Source of the DNA: Fimenecus sp052298855
Lineage (GTDB): Bacteria > Bacillota > Clostridia > Oscillospirales > Acutalibacteraceae
DNA: 64,000 nt
Assembly (NCBI GenBank): GCA_052298855.1
Contig: DAVZXP010000009.1
Span: 1 to 64,000, forward strand
Direction: 5' to 3'
A program made the translations under genes and the position numbers. Below the pieces are notes generated by a model. It had not been told where the DNA came from. It did no database searches and saw only the letters and a list, made by a program, of their open reading frames with translations. Below are positions 27,361 through 34,331 of the stretch, piece by piece (within the stretch, counting starts at the first letter, position 1; every line of letters begins with the position of its first letter).

Positions 27361-27410
27361 TTCAAAGTATCATTTTATAGTTCCCAAAGTATCAAATTGA
27401 TACTTTGGGA
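27361..27410 (+). repeat. Right inverted-repeat copy with 29-base palindrome
   Basis: Read from the AlbA_2 side outward: half-site CAAAGTATCAT, about ten bases, then a palindrome with 14-base arms (TCCCAAAGTATCAA and TTGATACTTTGGGA, 27382-27410). It matches the copy at 25269-25313 in inverted orientation, so the two copies enclose the AlbA_2-Fic pair. Confidence 0.75.
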
Positions 27411-27487
27411 TAGCTATAAAAACAAAAAACAGTGCCGACAATGAATTTACATTCAAAGTTAGCGCTGATTTTTTCGTTAGGTTTATT

Positions 27488-27518
27488 CGTTATATTCGTT
27501 TATTTAAATCAAACGAAT
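27488..27518. repeat. Repeat with CGTTATATTCGTTT, copy 1
   Basis: CGTTATATTCGTTT (27488-27501) is followed by AAACGAATAG, forming an ATTCGTTT-N9-AAACGAAT inverted repeat. An identical 14-base unit with a similar inverted partner is at 28085-28124. The TnpV gene lies between the copies. Confidence 0.65.
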
Positions 27519-27533
27519 AGCGGACGATTACTT

Positions 27534-27911
27534 TCACATATAGACGACTTCGTTATTTACAATTTCTGTTGCTCTGCTACGGATATTGTTCATTTTCTGT
27601 ACCCACAACAACATATCATCTGCTTTTAATTCTTCGGTTACATTTTCTTTCTCGGCAAGTTCTTTTACCAGCCGGAGAAAAAGTTGTTGCGCTTGCTGCT
27701 CAATATCGGCAAGATAACTGTTCAATTTACCGCTTGTGAGCAAATTGTAATAAAGCACTTTATGATGTTGTTTCAAATATCGTTTATGCCTCGTTGCCCA
27801 AATGCCGATGTTGCCTGTTTCTTTTTCAGCCGGTAAAGCTAAGTTTGGCAACAGATAATCGCCTTGCTTGGTATATGTACCGCCGAATTGTTCAAATAAT
27901 GTTTCAGTCAT
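27534..27911 (-). CDS. tnpV: TnpV-like transposon protein
   Basis: Small protein of 125 residues matching the TnpV family of Clostridia mobilizable elements. Diagnostic segments are FGGTYTKQGDYLLPNLALP, IGIWATRHKRYLKQHH, LLTSGKLNSYLADIE and MNNIRSRATEIVNNEVV. TnpV function is not established; it travels with Tn4451- and Tn1549-like elements. A clear ribosome site (AAAGGAGG) precedes the ATG. It sits between repeats that share CGTTATATTCGTTT. It supports the mobile nature of the 10.2-29 kb segment but says nothing about its biochemistry. Confidence 0.87.
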   Translation of the reverse strand: MTETLFEQFGGTYTKQGDYLLPNLALPAEKETGNIGIWATRHKRYLKQHHKVLYYNLLTSGKLNSYLADIEQQAQQLFLRLVKELAEKENVTEELKADDMLLWVQKMNNIRSRATEIVNNEVVYM

Positions 27912-28084
27912 AGTAAAAACCTCCTTTGATACTCAAATTGTATCAAAAGAGGTTTTCTATTGCGAATGTGCGATTGATAAATTTGTAAATTTTATGCTCG
28001 TGCCAAAAATTACAACGAACATCCGGCAGCCGTGCCATTTTTTGAGACGGACAATGTGTTTTTCGTTATATTATAGTTATTTAT

Positions 28085-28124
28085 CGTTATATTCGTTTGA
28101 TTTGCGTTTGTACAACGAACGAAT
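28085..28124. repeat. Repeat with CGTTATATTCGTTT, copy 2
   Basis: CGTTATATTCGTTT (28085-28098) is followed after 18 bases by GAACGAATAG, the same plan as at 27488-27518. A shorter TTCGTTATATT unit lies just upstream near 28063. Confidence 0.65.
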
Positions 28125-28133
28125 AGTGAAAAT

Positions 28134-28721
28134 TCACTTTTTATTGTCCAATCCGTTTACCGTTAGCCAAACAGGAAATTGTTGCAATGTTCCGATATGC
28201 CACTTTGATTTTCGGGTAATGGTACGAAAATATTTTGAGCATAGGAATTCTATCAAATAGACTTTCGGTATATGGTTTGTGTTGTTCCTTTTAAATGATT
28301 TAATGTACCCTTTATTGCACCAATTATTGACCGTTGTTTTGCCGTAACCGATAATCTTTGAAACCTCCGTTGCGGTCATCACATCGGGATATTGCGCAAG
28401 CATTTCAGTATAATATTGCCTCAAATTTTTGAGAGCACTTTCCGGAATTTTTGTTTCCAATTTTATGGAATAATTACCTCTATACCATCCTGCCGGGGCG
28501 GAATAGCATTCGGGAAACACCTTTCGGTTTTCAAGATATTTGATAACATCTTTCTTTTTGATTTTATAACATCGTGTTTTCTTGCCGTTGTATTCGCACG
28601 GTATCTTGCCGCTTCTAAGCAAATACAGCGCCGTGGATTTACTGATGTGACAGATTTTATATAGTTGGTCTTTGGTAATAATTTCGGGAACAGAATCCCA
28701 GTTGATTGCGGTTTCGTTCAT
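28134..28721 (-). CDS. Double helix-turn-helix DNA-binding protein
   Basis: Protein of about 195 residues with two excisionase/MerR-type HTH units: the first near residues 15-60 (ITKDQLYKICHISKSTALYLLRSGKIPC) and the second near 125-165 (MTATEVSKIIGYGKTTVNNWCNKGYI). I use the ATG at 28721 behind AGAGGTG; the open frame upstream (to 28856) lacks a better site and would add a low-complexity basic stretch. It is the last gene before the right attachment site, so it may be a directionality factor or right-end binding protein. No close functional assignment is possible. Confidence 0.75.
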   Translation of the reverse strand: MNETAINWDSVPEIITKDQLYKICHISKSTALYLLRSGKIPCEYNGKKTRCYKIKKKDVIKYLENRKVFPECYSAPAGWYRGNYSIKLETKIPESALKNLRQYYTEMLAQYPDVMTATEVSKIIGYGKTTVNNWCNKGYIKSFKRNNTNHIPKVYLIEFLCSKYFRTITRKSKWHIGTLQQFPVWLTVNGLDNKK

Positions 28722-28993
28722 AGCAATACACCTCTTAAAATATTTTGTCGGTGTAGGCGTACCTGTGTATTGCCATTTCTTATTATTTTGCCTCTGTTCT
28801 TTCCTGAGTTCTTGCAAAAACGCCTCAGTTCTTGCAAAAAACGCAAAAATCAGCATTTATTCGAACTCTCCCGTATTTTCGGGAGTTTGGGTGATATGTG
28901 CCGAAAAGCCTTTAATATCAAGGTTTTTCGAGCGAATATAAAACTGCCAAAAGCAACCGACAAAAGCCTTCAAACCTATACTTGCCCATAAAA

Positions 28994-29049
28994 CTCGAAA
29001 TCAGTTTGACGGCAACGTCACATGGGTTCGAATCCCATCCTCTCCGCCA
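28994..29049 (+). pseudogene. 3' half of the broken tRNA-Ser(CGA), with attR core
   Basis: Starting at the anticodon loop CTCGAAA (28994-29000), the sequence continues with the stem arm TCAGT, a class-II variable arm (TTGACGGCAACGTCA), a perfect T-arm (ATGGG/CCCAT around TTCGAAT), a 7-base acceptor strand CCTCTCC and GCCA. Its TCAG pairs with CTGA of the 5' half at 10210-10250. The acceptor strands do not pair fully (mismatches at positions 4:69 and 6:67). The attR core ACTCGAAAT is 28993-29001. Confidence 0.85.
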
Positions 29050-29051
29050 CT

Positions 29052-29087
29052 AAGTCCACTGTGATTTATTACGGTGGACTTTTTTTA
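29052..29087 (+). terminator. Terminator after the displaced tRNA half
   Basis: AAGTCCAC pairs with GTGGACTT and a run of seven T follows. It resembles the terminator after the intact tRNA-Ser at 10480. Confidence 0.85.
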
Positions 29088-29100
29088 TGCCACAAAATGC

Positions 29101-29361
29101 TCAATAATAAGAACTTTCGACTATTTCGGTACATAGTAAGTCCCGAGGCAAAGGCTTCGCGTTCGGATACGGGCTCATTTCAAGCGTGGTGTCGCAGTAT
29201 TTTTCGAGCTTTGCTTTCTGTTTCTCCGATAGACATTCAATCAGTTCCGCCTTGTTGCGGGATTGCAGGTGTTGAAGTTCTTTGTAGTGCGGATTGTTGT
29301 CGACCGGTGTGTCCTGCGGGCCCCTTTCGCCGTTCCGTAGTTCTTCGATAATGCTTTTCAT
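29101..29361 (-). pseudogene. DUF6809-like protein, probably truncated
   Basis: An 86-residue frame begins MKSIIEELRNGERGPQD and continues with SRNKAELIECLSEKQKAKLEKYCD, as in DUF6809 proteins of gut conjugative elements. Family members usually continue into a longer, conserved C-terminal segment. Here the sequence changes after about residue 58 into an unrelated tail (SPYPNAKPLPRD), so the C-terminus seems lost. It is probably a relic of a conjugative element that once delivered the GC-rich segment to its right. Confidence 0.6.
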
Positions 29362-29436
29362 TTCATCGCCTGCTTGTACTATTCATCGGCACTTTGTCTT
29401 TTCGACAGCAAAAAAACGAATTTTTTCACTTACCTC

Positions 29437-29492
29437 TTGCAAAACGGAAAGAAGTATGATATAATATGACCAAAAGAACCGTAATGGTCATA
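29437..29492 (+). promoter_or_regulatory. tetR promoter with overlapping operator-like inverted repeat
   Basis: TTGCAA (29437-29442), 17-base spacer and TATAAT (29460-29465) form a good promoter. Immediately after it, TATGACC (29465-29471) and GGTCATA (29486-29492) form an inverted repeat. Its position over the transcription start suggests autorepression by the TetR protein encoded next. Confidence 0.7.
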
Positions 29493-29510
29493 TTTCAGGG
29501 AGGTTCAATC

Positions 29511-30089
29511 TTGGCTTTTACCGAATACGAAACAGAACAGCTCCGCAAGGCGTTGCTGAAGGAAACGAGACATTGTGCTGTCACGCTGGGGATGAAGAAA
29601 ACTTCTGTGGATCAGCTGACGAAGGCGGTCGGCATTTCGAAGGGCTCGTTCTATAAATTCTACGAATCCAAGGAAATGCTTTTTTTCGCGGTTCTGGAGG
29701 GTATCCATTCCGAGCTTTACGAGGTGGCTGACCGAGCTTTGAACGAAAATATCGGTTTGCCTCAATCGGAACGTGCGGCAAAGGCGGTTCTGGCCGTCTG
29801 TCGGCGGCTGACCGATACCGGAGACATGGTTTTCATTGAAAACGATGCGAAGCTGCTTTTGCAGAGACTGCCGGAGGATGTCAAAAACGTTCATTACCAC
29901 GACGGCGAGACGCACATCCGTCAACTTTTGGAGAAGCATGACCTTATGCCCAAGTTTGGTGTGTCTTTGGCTGCTGCGACGGTGAGGGGACTGATTCTGA
30001 CCGTCTCCCATAAGGAGCAGATCGGAGAGTTGTACCCGCAGGTGCTGGAAACGCTGGTGCATGGCGCTTGCAGGGAGTTATTTGAATAA
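29511..30089 (+). CDS. TetR/AcrR family transcriptional regulator
   Basis: Repressor-type regulator of 192 residues. The N-terminal HTH reads TSVDQLTKAVGISKGSFYKFYESKEML (about 30-56), a textbook TetR helix pair; the C-terminal helices should bind a ligand. The start is a TTG at 29511, seven bases after GGGAGG; upstream codons would pass through the operator-like repeat. It is the first gene of the GC-rich cluster and runs in the same direction as the methyltransferase, ATC-hydrolase and ABC genes. It may control itself and possibly these neighbours through the TTAG-N6-CTAA sites. Ligand unknown. Confidence 0.9.
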   Translation: MAFTEYETEQLRKALLKETRHCAVTLGMKKTSVDQLTKAVGISKGSFYKFYESKEMLFFAVLEGIHSELYEVADRALNENIGLPQSERAAKAVLAVCRRLTDTGDMVFIENDAKLLLQRLPEDVKNVHYHDGETHIRQLLEKHDLMPKFGVSLAAATVRGLILTVSHKEQIGELYPQVLETLVHGACRELFE

Positions 30090-30094
30090 GCGGA

Positions 30095-30116
30095 AGGCCG
30101 CAGAGATGCGGCTTTT
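30095..30116 (+). terminator. Terminator after tetR
   Basis: GCCGC and GCGGC arms with a 6-base loop followed by TTTT lie just after the tetR stop, separating tetR from the operon that follows. Confidence 0.7.
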
Positions 30117-30130
30117 CAAAGATATGTGAG

Positions 30131-30179
30131 TTAGTCGTGTCTAACCGCGCGGCTGTGCACACCAATTAGATAAATCTAA
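30131..30179 (+). promoter_or_regulatory. Two TTAG-N6-CTAA operator-like palindromes
   Basis: Sites at 30131-30144 (TTAGTCGTGTCTAA) and 30166-30179 (TTAGATAAATCTAA) have the same half-sites and spacing. They lie directly upstream of the methyltransferase operon. A third copy precedes the ABC transporter pair at 36012. The regulator that binds them is not known. Confidence 0.65.
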
Positions 30180-30199
30180 CGCCAAAAGGAATGATAGCG

Positions 30200-30814
30200 A
30201 TGCAGGAACACAAGAATTTTTGGGACAAAAATGCCGGACGTTACGACCGCTTTATGCGAAAGGATCGGGCGGCATATGAAAAAATGTATGAGCTGATCCG
30301 ACCGATCGTGAAAGCTAAGACGGTGCTGGAGCTTGCTACCGGCACGGGATTGATTGCAAAACACATCGTAAACGCGGCGGCACACATCGAGGCGACGGAC
30401 GCCTCTGCGGAGATGATCGCCGAGGCAAAGCGGGATAAACGCTCTGCGAAACTGCACTTTTCGGTGCAGGATATGTTCTGTCTTCCCTATGCGGACGGAT
30501 CCTACGATGCGGTGATCGTGTCAAACGCCCTGCACATTGTGCCGCAGCCGGAGAAAGCTTTGTGGGAAATCAGGCGCGTGCTGAAGGACGACGGCGTGCT
30601 GATTGCGCCGACCTTTACCCACGCAGGAAACTCATTTTCCGGCAGGGTCAAAGCCTTTTTCATGAAGCTCGCAGGCTTTCCCCTTCACAGCAAGTGGACA
30701 AGCGAGGAATATCTGACTTTTCTGCGGCAGAACGGCTGGACAGTGCGGAAAAGCGTTGTTCTGAAAGCGTCATTTCCGTTAACTTATACCGAATGTGTGA
30801 AATCGGAGGTGTGA
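30200..30814 (+). CDS. Class I SAM-dependent methyltransferase (UbiE-like)
   Basis: Methyltransferase of 204 residues with the SAM-binding motif VLELATGTGLIAKH (near 40-53), acidic ribose-binding EATDAS, and the post-motif LPYADGSYDAVIVSNALH. I start it at the ATG at 30200; the ATG at 30191 directly abuts the AAAAGGA box. It is the first gene of a close-packed operon with a second methyltransferase, a thiazoline-hydrolase-like enzyme and a ZIP transporter. The substrate is probably a small molecule. It shares little with the second methyltransferase, so the two should not be redundant. Confidence 0.88.
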   Translation: MQEHKNFWDKNAGRYDRFMRKDRAAYEKMYELIRPIVKAKTVLELATGTGLIAKHIVNAAAHIEATDASAEMIAEAKRDKRSAKLHFSVQDMFCLPYADGSYDAVIVSNALHIVPQPEKALWEIRRVLKDDGVLIAPTFTHAGNSFSGRVKAFFMKLAGFPLHSKWTSEEYLTFLRQNGWTVRKSVVLKASFPLTYTECVKSEV

Positions 30815-30815
30815 T

Positions 30816-31424
30816 ATGTCATTTTTTGAAAACACCCGCAACCCCGTGGGGATTGGCGGAAAAATCATGGTTGCCCTGATGAATCTCGGTCACAGCCCCG
30901 TGGCGCGGTGGGGACTTCGCTTTTTGGAGCTTACTCCAGATGCCGAGGTGCTTGACTGCGGCTGTGGCGGCGGGGCGAATATGAAAAGACTTCTGAAAAA
31001 ATGCCCACAGGGTGTTGTAAAAGGGATTGACTATTCCCCTGTCAGCGTTGAGAAATCAAAAAGGGTCAACAAAGCCGCCGTTGCGAGGGGACGCTGTGAT
31101 GTGCTGTGCGCGAGCGTGGCGGAGCTGCCGTTTGAATCGGAGCAGTTCGATCTGGTCACGGCTTTTGAAACCGTCTACTTCTGGCCTGATCTGCCGCAGT
31201 GCTTTTGCGAGGTCGGACGGGTGCTGAAGACCGGCGGAACCCTTCTCATCTGCAACGAGAGCAACGGCGACACGGACAGGGACGAGAAATGGACGGAAAT
31301 CATCGGCGGCATGACCATCCATAAAGACACAGAGCTGAAAGCGTATCTGGAGCAGGCGGGCTTTCACGATGTTCAGATACACAAAAAGAAAAGTTGGCTA
31401 TGCGTCACGGCGCGGAAACGGTGA
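30816..31424 (+). CDS. Class I SAM-dependent methyltransferase
   Basis: Methyltransferase of 202 residues. Motif I is VLDCGCGGGANMKRLL (near 44-59), followed by GIDYSPVSVEKS and LPFESEQFDLVTAFETVYFW. The start is an ATG six bases after GGAGG and only one base after the previous stop, so the two genes are coupled. The N-terminal helix (NPVGIGGKIMVALMNLGHSPVARWGL) is typical of a group often annotated near metal or siderophore genes. Substrate unknown. Confidence 0.88.
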   Translation: MSFFENTRNPVGIGGKIMVALMNLGHSPVARWGLRFLELTPDAEVLDCGCGGGANMKRLLKKCPQGVVKGIDYSPVSVEKSKRVNKAAVARGRCDVLCASVAELPFESEQFDLVTAFETVYFWPDLPQCFCEVGRVLKTGGTLLICNESNGDTDRDEKWTEIIGGMTIHKDTELKAYLEQAGFHDVQIHKKKSWLCVTARKR

Positions 31425-31468
31425 AATTACTGCTGTATGCCACGATTTTCAAGGAGGGATGCAAACAG

Positions 31469-32170
31469 ATGAAAGACAGCGAATTGCAAATTGACCGCAG
31501 CTGCCATGTGCTGTATTCAAAGCCTTGCAAGAAAGAGATACAGGCGAAAATCGCCCTGCACTATCCTGCGGCAGAGCGGGAGGCGACATGGGAAAAGGTA
31601 CAGCGGCAGTACATAGACTTTCTCTCCGACTGGTGCACCGATCTGGGCGGCAAAAAGAACTTTCACAACGGTGTAGGCGGCACCTATGACTGCATCGCCA
31701 TCATGAGCTACTACACAGTCTGCAAAGCCGTCACATCGTTCCGCGAGATCGAAGAGATGGAGGAAAATCTGATTCTTCCGACTTTCCGCAAGCTGAGGTT
31801 TGTTAACTGCAACAAGCCGTTCTGGAGGAAGCTGATGTACAAGGCGTTTGTGCGGGCGAAATGTGGCTGTGACAAATGGCACGATTACGAGATGTCGGTT
31901 GCGCCTTATGAAACCGACAAGCCTATTTATTATGAATTTACATCGTGTCCGGCGGCGGAGTTTGCCGTCAGGCACGGTCTTACGGATATTATGCCAGCCC
32001 TGTGCAATGTGGACTATGCGTCCATGGAGCTGCTCCATGCAAGGCTTGTACGGACGAGCACCTGCGTGGACGGCTGCCGATGCGACTATACTATCTGCGG
32101 CGACAAAGACCCGTATCTGAAGGAGCATCCCGAATATCGTGACGAGGCGGGCTTCAGAAAGAACAAATAA
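31469..32170 (+). CDS. L-2-amino-thiazoline-4-carboxylate hydrolase family protein (first copy)
   Basis: Protein of 233 residues in the ATC_hydrolase family (PF14196), named for the enzyme that opens a thiazoline ring during L-cysteine formation. The family C-terminal block is clear: DIMPALCNVDYASMELLHARLVRTSTCVDGCRCDY, with conserved Cys, Asp and Arg. I use the ATG at 31469 after GGAGGG; the frame is open further upstream into the methyltransferase gene. Activity on thiazoline rings is proven only for distant members, so the reaction is inferred. A second, shorter family member lies at 35059. Confidence 0.84.
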   Translation: MKDSELQIDRSCHVLYSKPCKKEIQAKIALHYPAAEREATWEKVQRQYIDFLSDWCTDLGGKKNFHNGVGGTYDCIAIMSYYTVCKAVTSFREIEEMEENLILPTFRKLRFVNCNKPFWRKLMYKAFVRAKCGCDKWHDYEMSVAPYETDKPIYYEFTSCPAAEFAVRHGLTDIMPALCNVDYASMELLHARLVRTSTCVDGCRCDYTICGDKDPYLKEHPEYRDEAGFRKNK

Positions 32171-32197
32171 AAGCACAACGCAAAGGCGGTGAAGCAA

Positions 32198-32974
32198 ATG
32201 GAAACCTTTCTCGGAATATTGATCCCCTTTCTCGGGACGACGCTCGGCTCGGCGTGCGTGTTCTTCATGAAAAGATCCCTCGGCGATTTGGTACAGCGTG
32301 CGCTTGCAGGCTTTGCCGCCGGAGTGATGGTGGCAGCGTCGATCTGGAGTCTGCTGATCCCCGCCATCGAGCAGTCGGAGGGCATGGGAAAGCTGTCGTT
32401 CCTTCCTGCCTTTATCGGCTTTTGGGTCGGCGTGCTGTTTTTGCTCCTGCTCGACCGTCTGATTCCTCACCTTCATATCGGAAGCGATAAGGCGGAGGGG
32501 CCGAAAAGCAAGCTCGGGCGCACCACGATGATGGTGCTTGCGGTGACCTTACATAACATTCCGGAGGGAATGGCGGTCGGCGTGATGTATGCGGGCTTTC
32601 TTGCGGGAAACTCACAGATCACGGCGGCAAGCGCGCTTGTCCTGTCCCTTGGCATTGCCATTCAGAATTTTCCCGAGGGAGCAATCATCTCCATGCCGCT
32701 CAAGGCTGAGGGCGAGAGTAAAAGCAAGGCGTTTCTCGGCGGCGTTCTTTCCGGCGTGGTCGAGCCTGTCGGCGCAGTGTTGACGCTTCTTGCGGCGCAG
32801 CTGGTGATCCCGGCGCTGCCGTATTTTCTGAGCTTTGCCGCGGGTGCCATGCTCTATGTGGTGGTGGAGGAGCTGATTCCCGAAATGTCGCAAGGGCGGC
32901 ACTCCAACATCGGCACGATTTTCTTTGCCGCTGGCTTTAGCGTCATGATGACGCTGGATGTGGCTTTGGGATAA
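32198..32974 (+). CDS. ZIP family metal transporter
   Basis: Integral membrane divalent-metal transporter of 258 residues with about eight membrane segments. The ZIP metal-site motif is intact: HNIPEGMAVGV in TM4 and NFPEGAIIS in TM5, where the usual His of the second motif is replaced by Asn in QNFPEGA. It should move Zn2+, Fe2+ or Mn2+ into the cytoplasm. The start is the ATG at 32198 behind GGCGGTGA. Its place among chelator-type enzymes and an HMA protein suggests metal acquisition is the theme of the cluster. Confidence 0.9.
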   Translation: METFLGILIPFLGTTLGSACVFFMKRSLGDLVQRALAGFAAGVMVAASIWSLLIPAIEQSEGMGKLSFLPAFIGFWVGVLFLLLLDRLIPHLHIGSDKAEGPKSKLGRTTMMVLAVTLHNIPEGMAVGVMYAGFLAGNSQITAASALVLSLGIAIQNFPEGAIISMPLKAEGESKSKAFLGGVLSGVVEPVGAVLTLLAAQLVIPALPYFLSFAAGAMLYVVVEELIPEMSQGRHSNIGTIFFAAGFSVMMTLDVALG

Positions 32975-32982
32975 GGAGGTTA

Positions 32983-33477
32983 ATGATGATTTTACAGGTG
33001 ATTTTGGAGAGCATAGGACTTGGCGTTCTGCTCATTCTGGTTTGCGCCATCGGTACCCGCAAGGGCGCAGGTGGCATGGTGCATCTTTACAGCCCCGAAG
33101 TTCAGGACAGGTGCGTAAAGTTGTGACTCACAACACACGAAAAAATTAAGCGGAACGCTTTGCTTTTTAAAGCGGTATGTGTTCCCGGTTATGTTGCCTA
33201 TGTGCTGGTGTGCGTCTATGCACTCAACGGTGCGCGGGGCTTTCTTGCAGGCTTCTGGCAGTTGCTCGTCATCTTGTCCGTTATGAATCTCATTGACCGC
33301 TTTTTGATCGATGGTTACTGGGTGGGGCATACGAACGCATGGACGATCCCCGGATCAGAGTATCTGAAACCGTACATTACCGCTAAGGACAAGGCGAAAA
33401 AGTGGCTGTTCGGCACGGTGGGCATGGCGGTCATTTCGGCAGCACTGGCGGCGATTATGTCGGTATTTATTCACTGA
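32983..33477 (+). pseudogene. Small membrane protein broken by one in-frame TGA
   Basis: A GGAGG box at 32975 precedes ATG ATG at 32983. The frame reads MMILQVILESIGLGVLLILVC... and continues to VQDRCVKL, meets TGA at 33124-33126, then continues in the same frame as LTTHEKIKRNALLFKAVCVPGY with several membrane segments to 33477. The two parts read as one protein of about 164 residues, so a single nonsense change (for example GGA to TGA) is the simplest explanation. Known family not recognised. Other genes here use TGA as a normal stop, so recoding is unlikely. Confidence 0.75.
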
Positions 33478-33488
33478 AGGAGATACCT

Positions 33489-34331
33489 ATGAAATACAAA
33501 ATCGAGAAAAACACGGTGCAGGAGACGTTGATTATTCCGCTGTTTGCCCGGAAGGTGTGTTCGGAGCTGTATCCGAACATCTATCGGGATGAGACGGCGG
33601 TTCGCCTGATTGACGAGATCGACTACGATTTTTCAGAGGCGGAGAAAAAATCCCGCAGTCTGATGCAGCGATTCGGCTCGCTTGAGGTTGCCATGCGGCA
33701 GAATGACCTTTCCTTTGAGGTGCGGGATTACCTGAAAGACCACCCTAACGCGGCGGTGGTCAATCTGGGCTGCGGACTTGACGGCACCGGCAGAGCCTGC
33801 GACAACGGCAGATGCAAAATTTACAATCTGGACTTTCCCGATGTCATAGCCGTTCGCAACGAGCTTTTGCCCGCCGGGGAGCGTGAGAAAAATATCCCAT
33901 GTGACCTGAATGATACGGCGTGGTTTTCCAAAATCGACGCATCGGGCGGCGCGATTTTCTTTGCCTCCGGCGTGTTCTATTATTTTCTGACCGAGCAGGT
34001 CAAGGCACTGGTGCAGTCGATGGCAAACGCTTTCCCCGGCGGCGTACTGGTGTTTGATGCTGCGAATCGGACGGCGGTAAAGATGATTGCAAAAACATGG
34101 CTCAAAAGCGCGAAAATCCGGGACGTGGGAGCGTACTTCGCGGTTTCCGACGCACAGAAGGAGCTTCCCCCGTGGGACAGCCGTCTACAGGTCACCAGTC
34201 GCGGCTATATGCTGGGTTATAACGATCTTCGCGACCCGTCCGTCAGCGGCTTTTTCCGTTTCCTTGCCAAGGTCGGAGACGGAATGATAAAAATGCAGAT
34301 CGTTAAGATCGGATTCGGAGGCAAGCAATGA
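33489..34331 (+). CDS. Leucine carboxyl methyltransferase-family SAM enzyme
   Basis: SAM methyltransferase of 280 residues of the LCM/Tcm (PF04072-like) type. Signs are ARKVCSELYPNIYRDETA at the start, AVVNLGCGLDGTGRA as motif I, YNLDFPDVIAVRN with the acidic end of strand 2, and an IFFASGVFYYF segment. LCM-type enzymes often methylate carboxyl groups of small molecules or protein ends. The start is an ATG behind GGAGATACCT. It overlaps the next gene by four bases (ATGA). It is the third methyltransferase of the cluster, hinting at stepwise modification of one compound. Confidence 0.85.
   Translation: MKYKIEKNTVQETLIIPLFARKVCSELYPNIYRDETAVRLIDEIDYDFSEAEKKSRSLMQRFGSLEVAMRQNDLSFEVRDYLKDHPNAAVVNLGCGLDGTGRACDNGRCKIYNLDFPDVIAVRNELLPAGEREKNIPCDLNDTAWFSKIDASGGAIFFASGVFYYFLTEQVKALVQSMANAFPGGVLVFDAANRTAVKMIAKTWLKSAKIRDVGAYFAVSDAQKELPPWDSRLQVTSRGYMLGYNDLRDPSVSGFFRFLAKVGDGMIKMQIVKIGFGGKQ

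Noticed and set aside
27241..28140. Short repeats near the TnpV gene as a CRISPR array
   Set aside because: Only two main copies, irregular spacing, inner inverted repeats and no cas genes.
10392..29049. Element boundaries placed at the intact tRNA-Ser instead of the broken half
   Set aside because: Joining the intact tRNA 5' half to the right-end half gives anticodon arms CAGCA and TCAGT, which do not pair. The broken left half (CTGA) does pair, so the boundary is at 10242-10250.
31517..32476. Open frame of 319 codons opposite the first ATC-hydrolase-like and ZIP genes
   Set aside because: Low-complexity, His- and Arg-rich product, opposite two genes with clear family motifs; a compositional shadow.
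33124..33126. TGA read as a sense codon (alternative code or selenocysteine)
   Set aside because: Many genes in the window end in TGA, ruling out a changed code, and no selenocysteine insertion structure was evident. A nonsense mutation is simpler.
32958..33149. Short frame overlapping the end of the ZIP gene
   Set aside because: Out of frame with both the ZIP gene and the broken membrane gene; no ribosome site.
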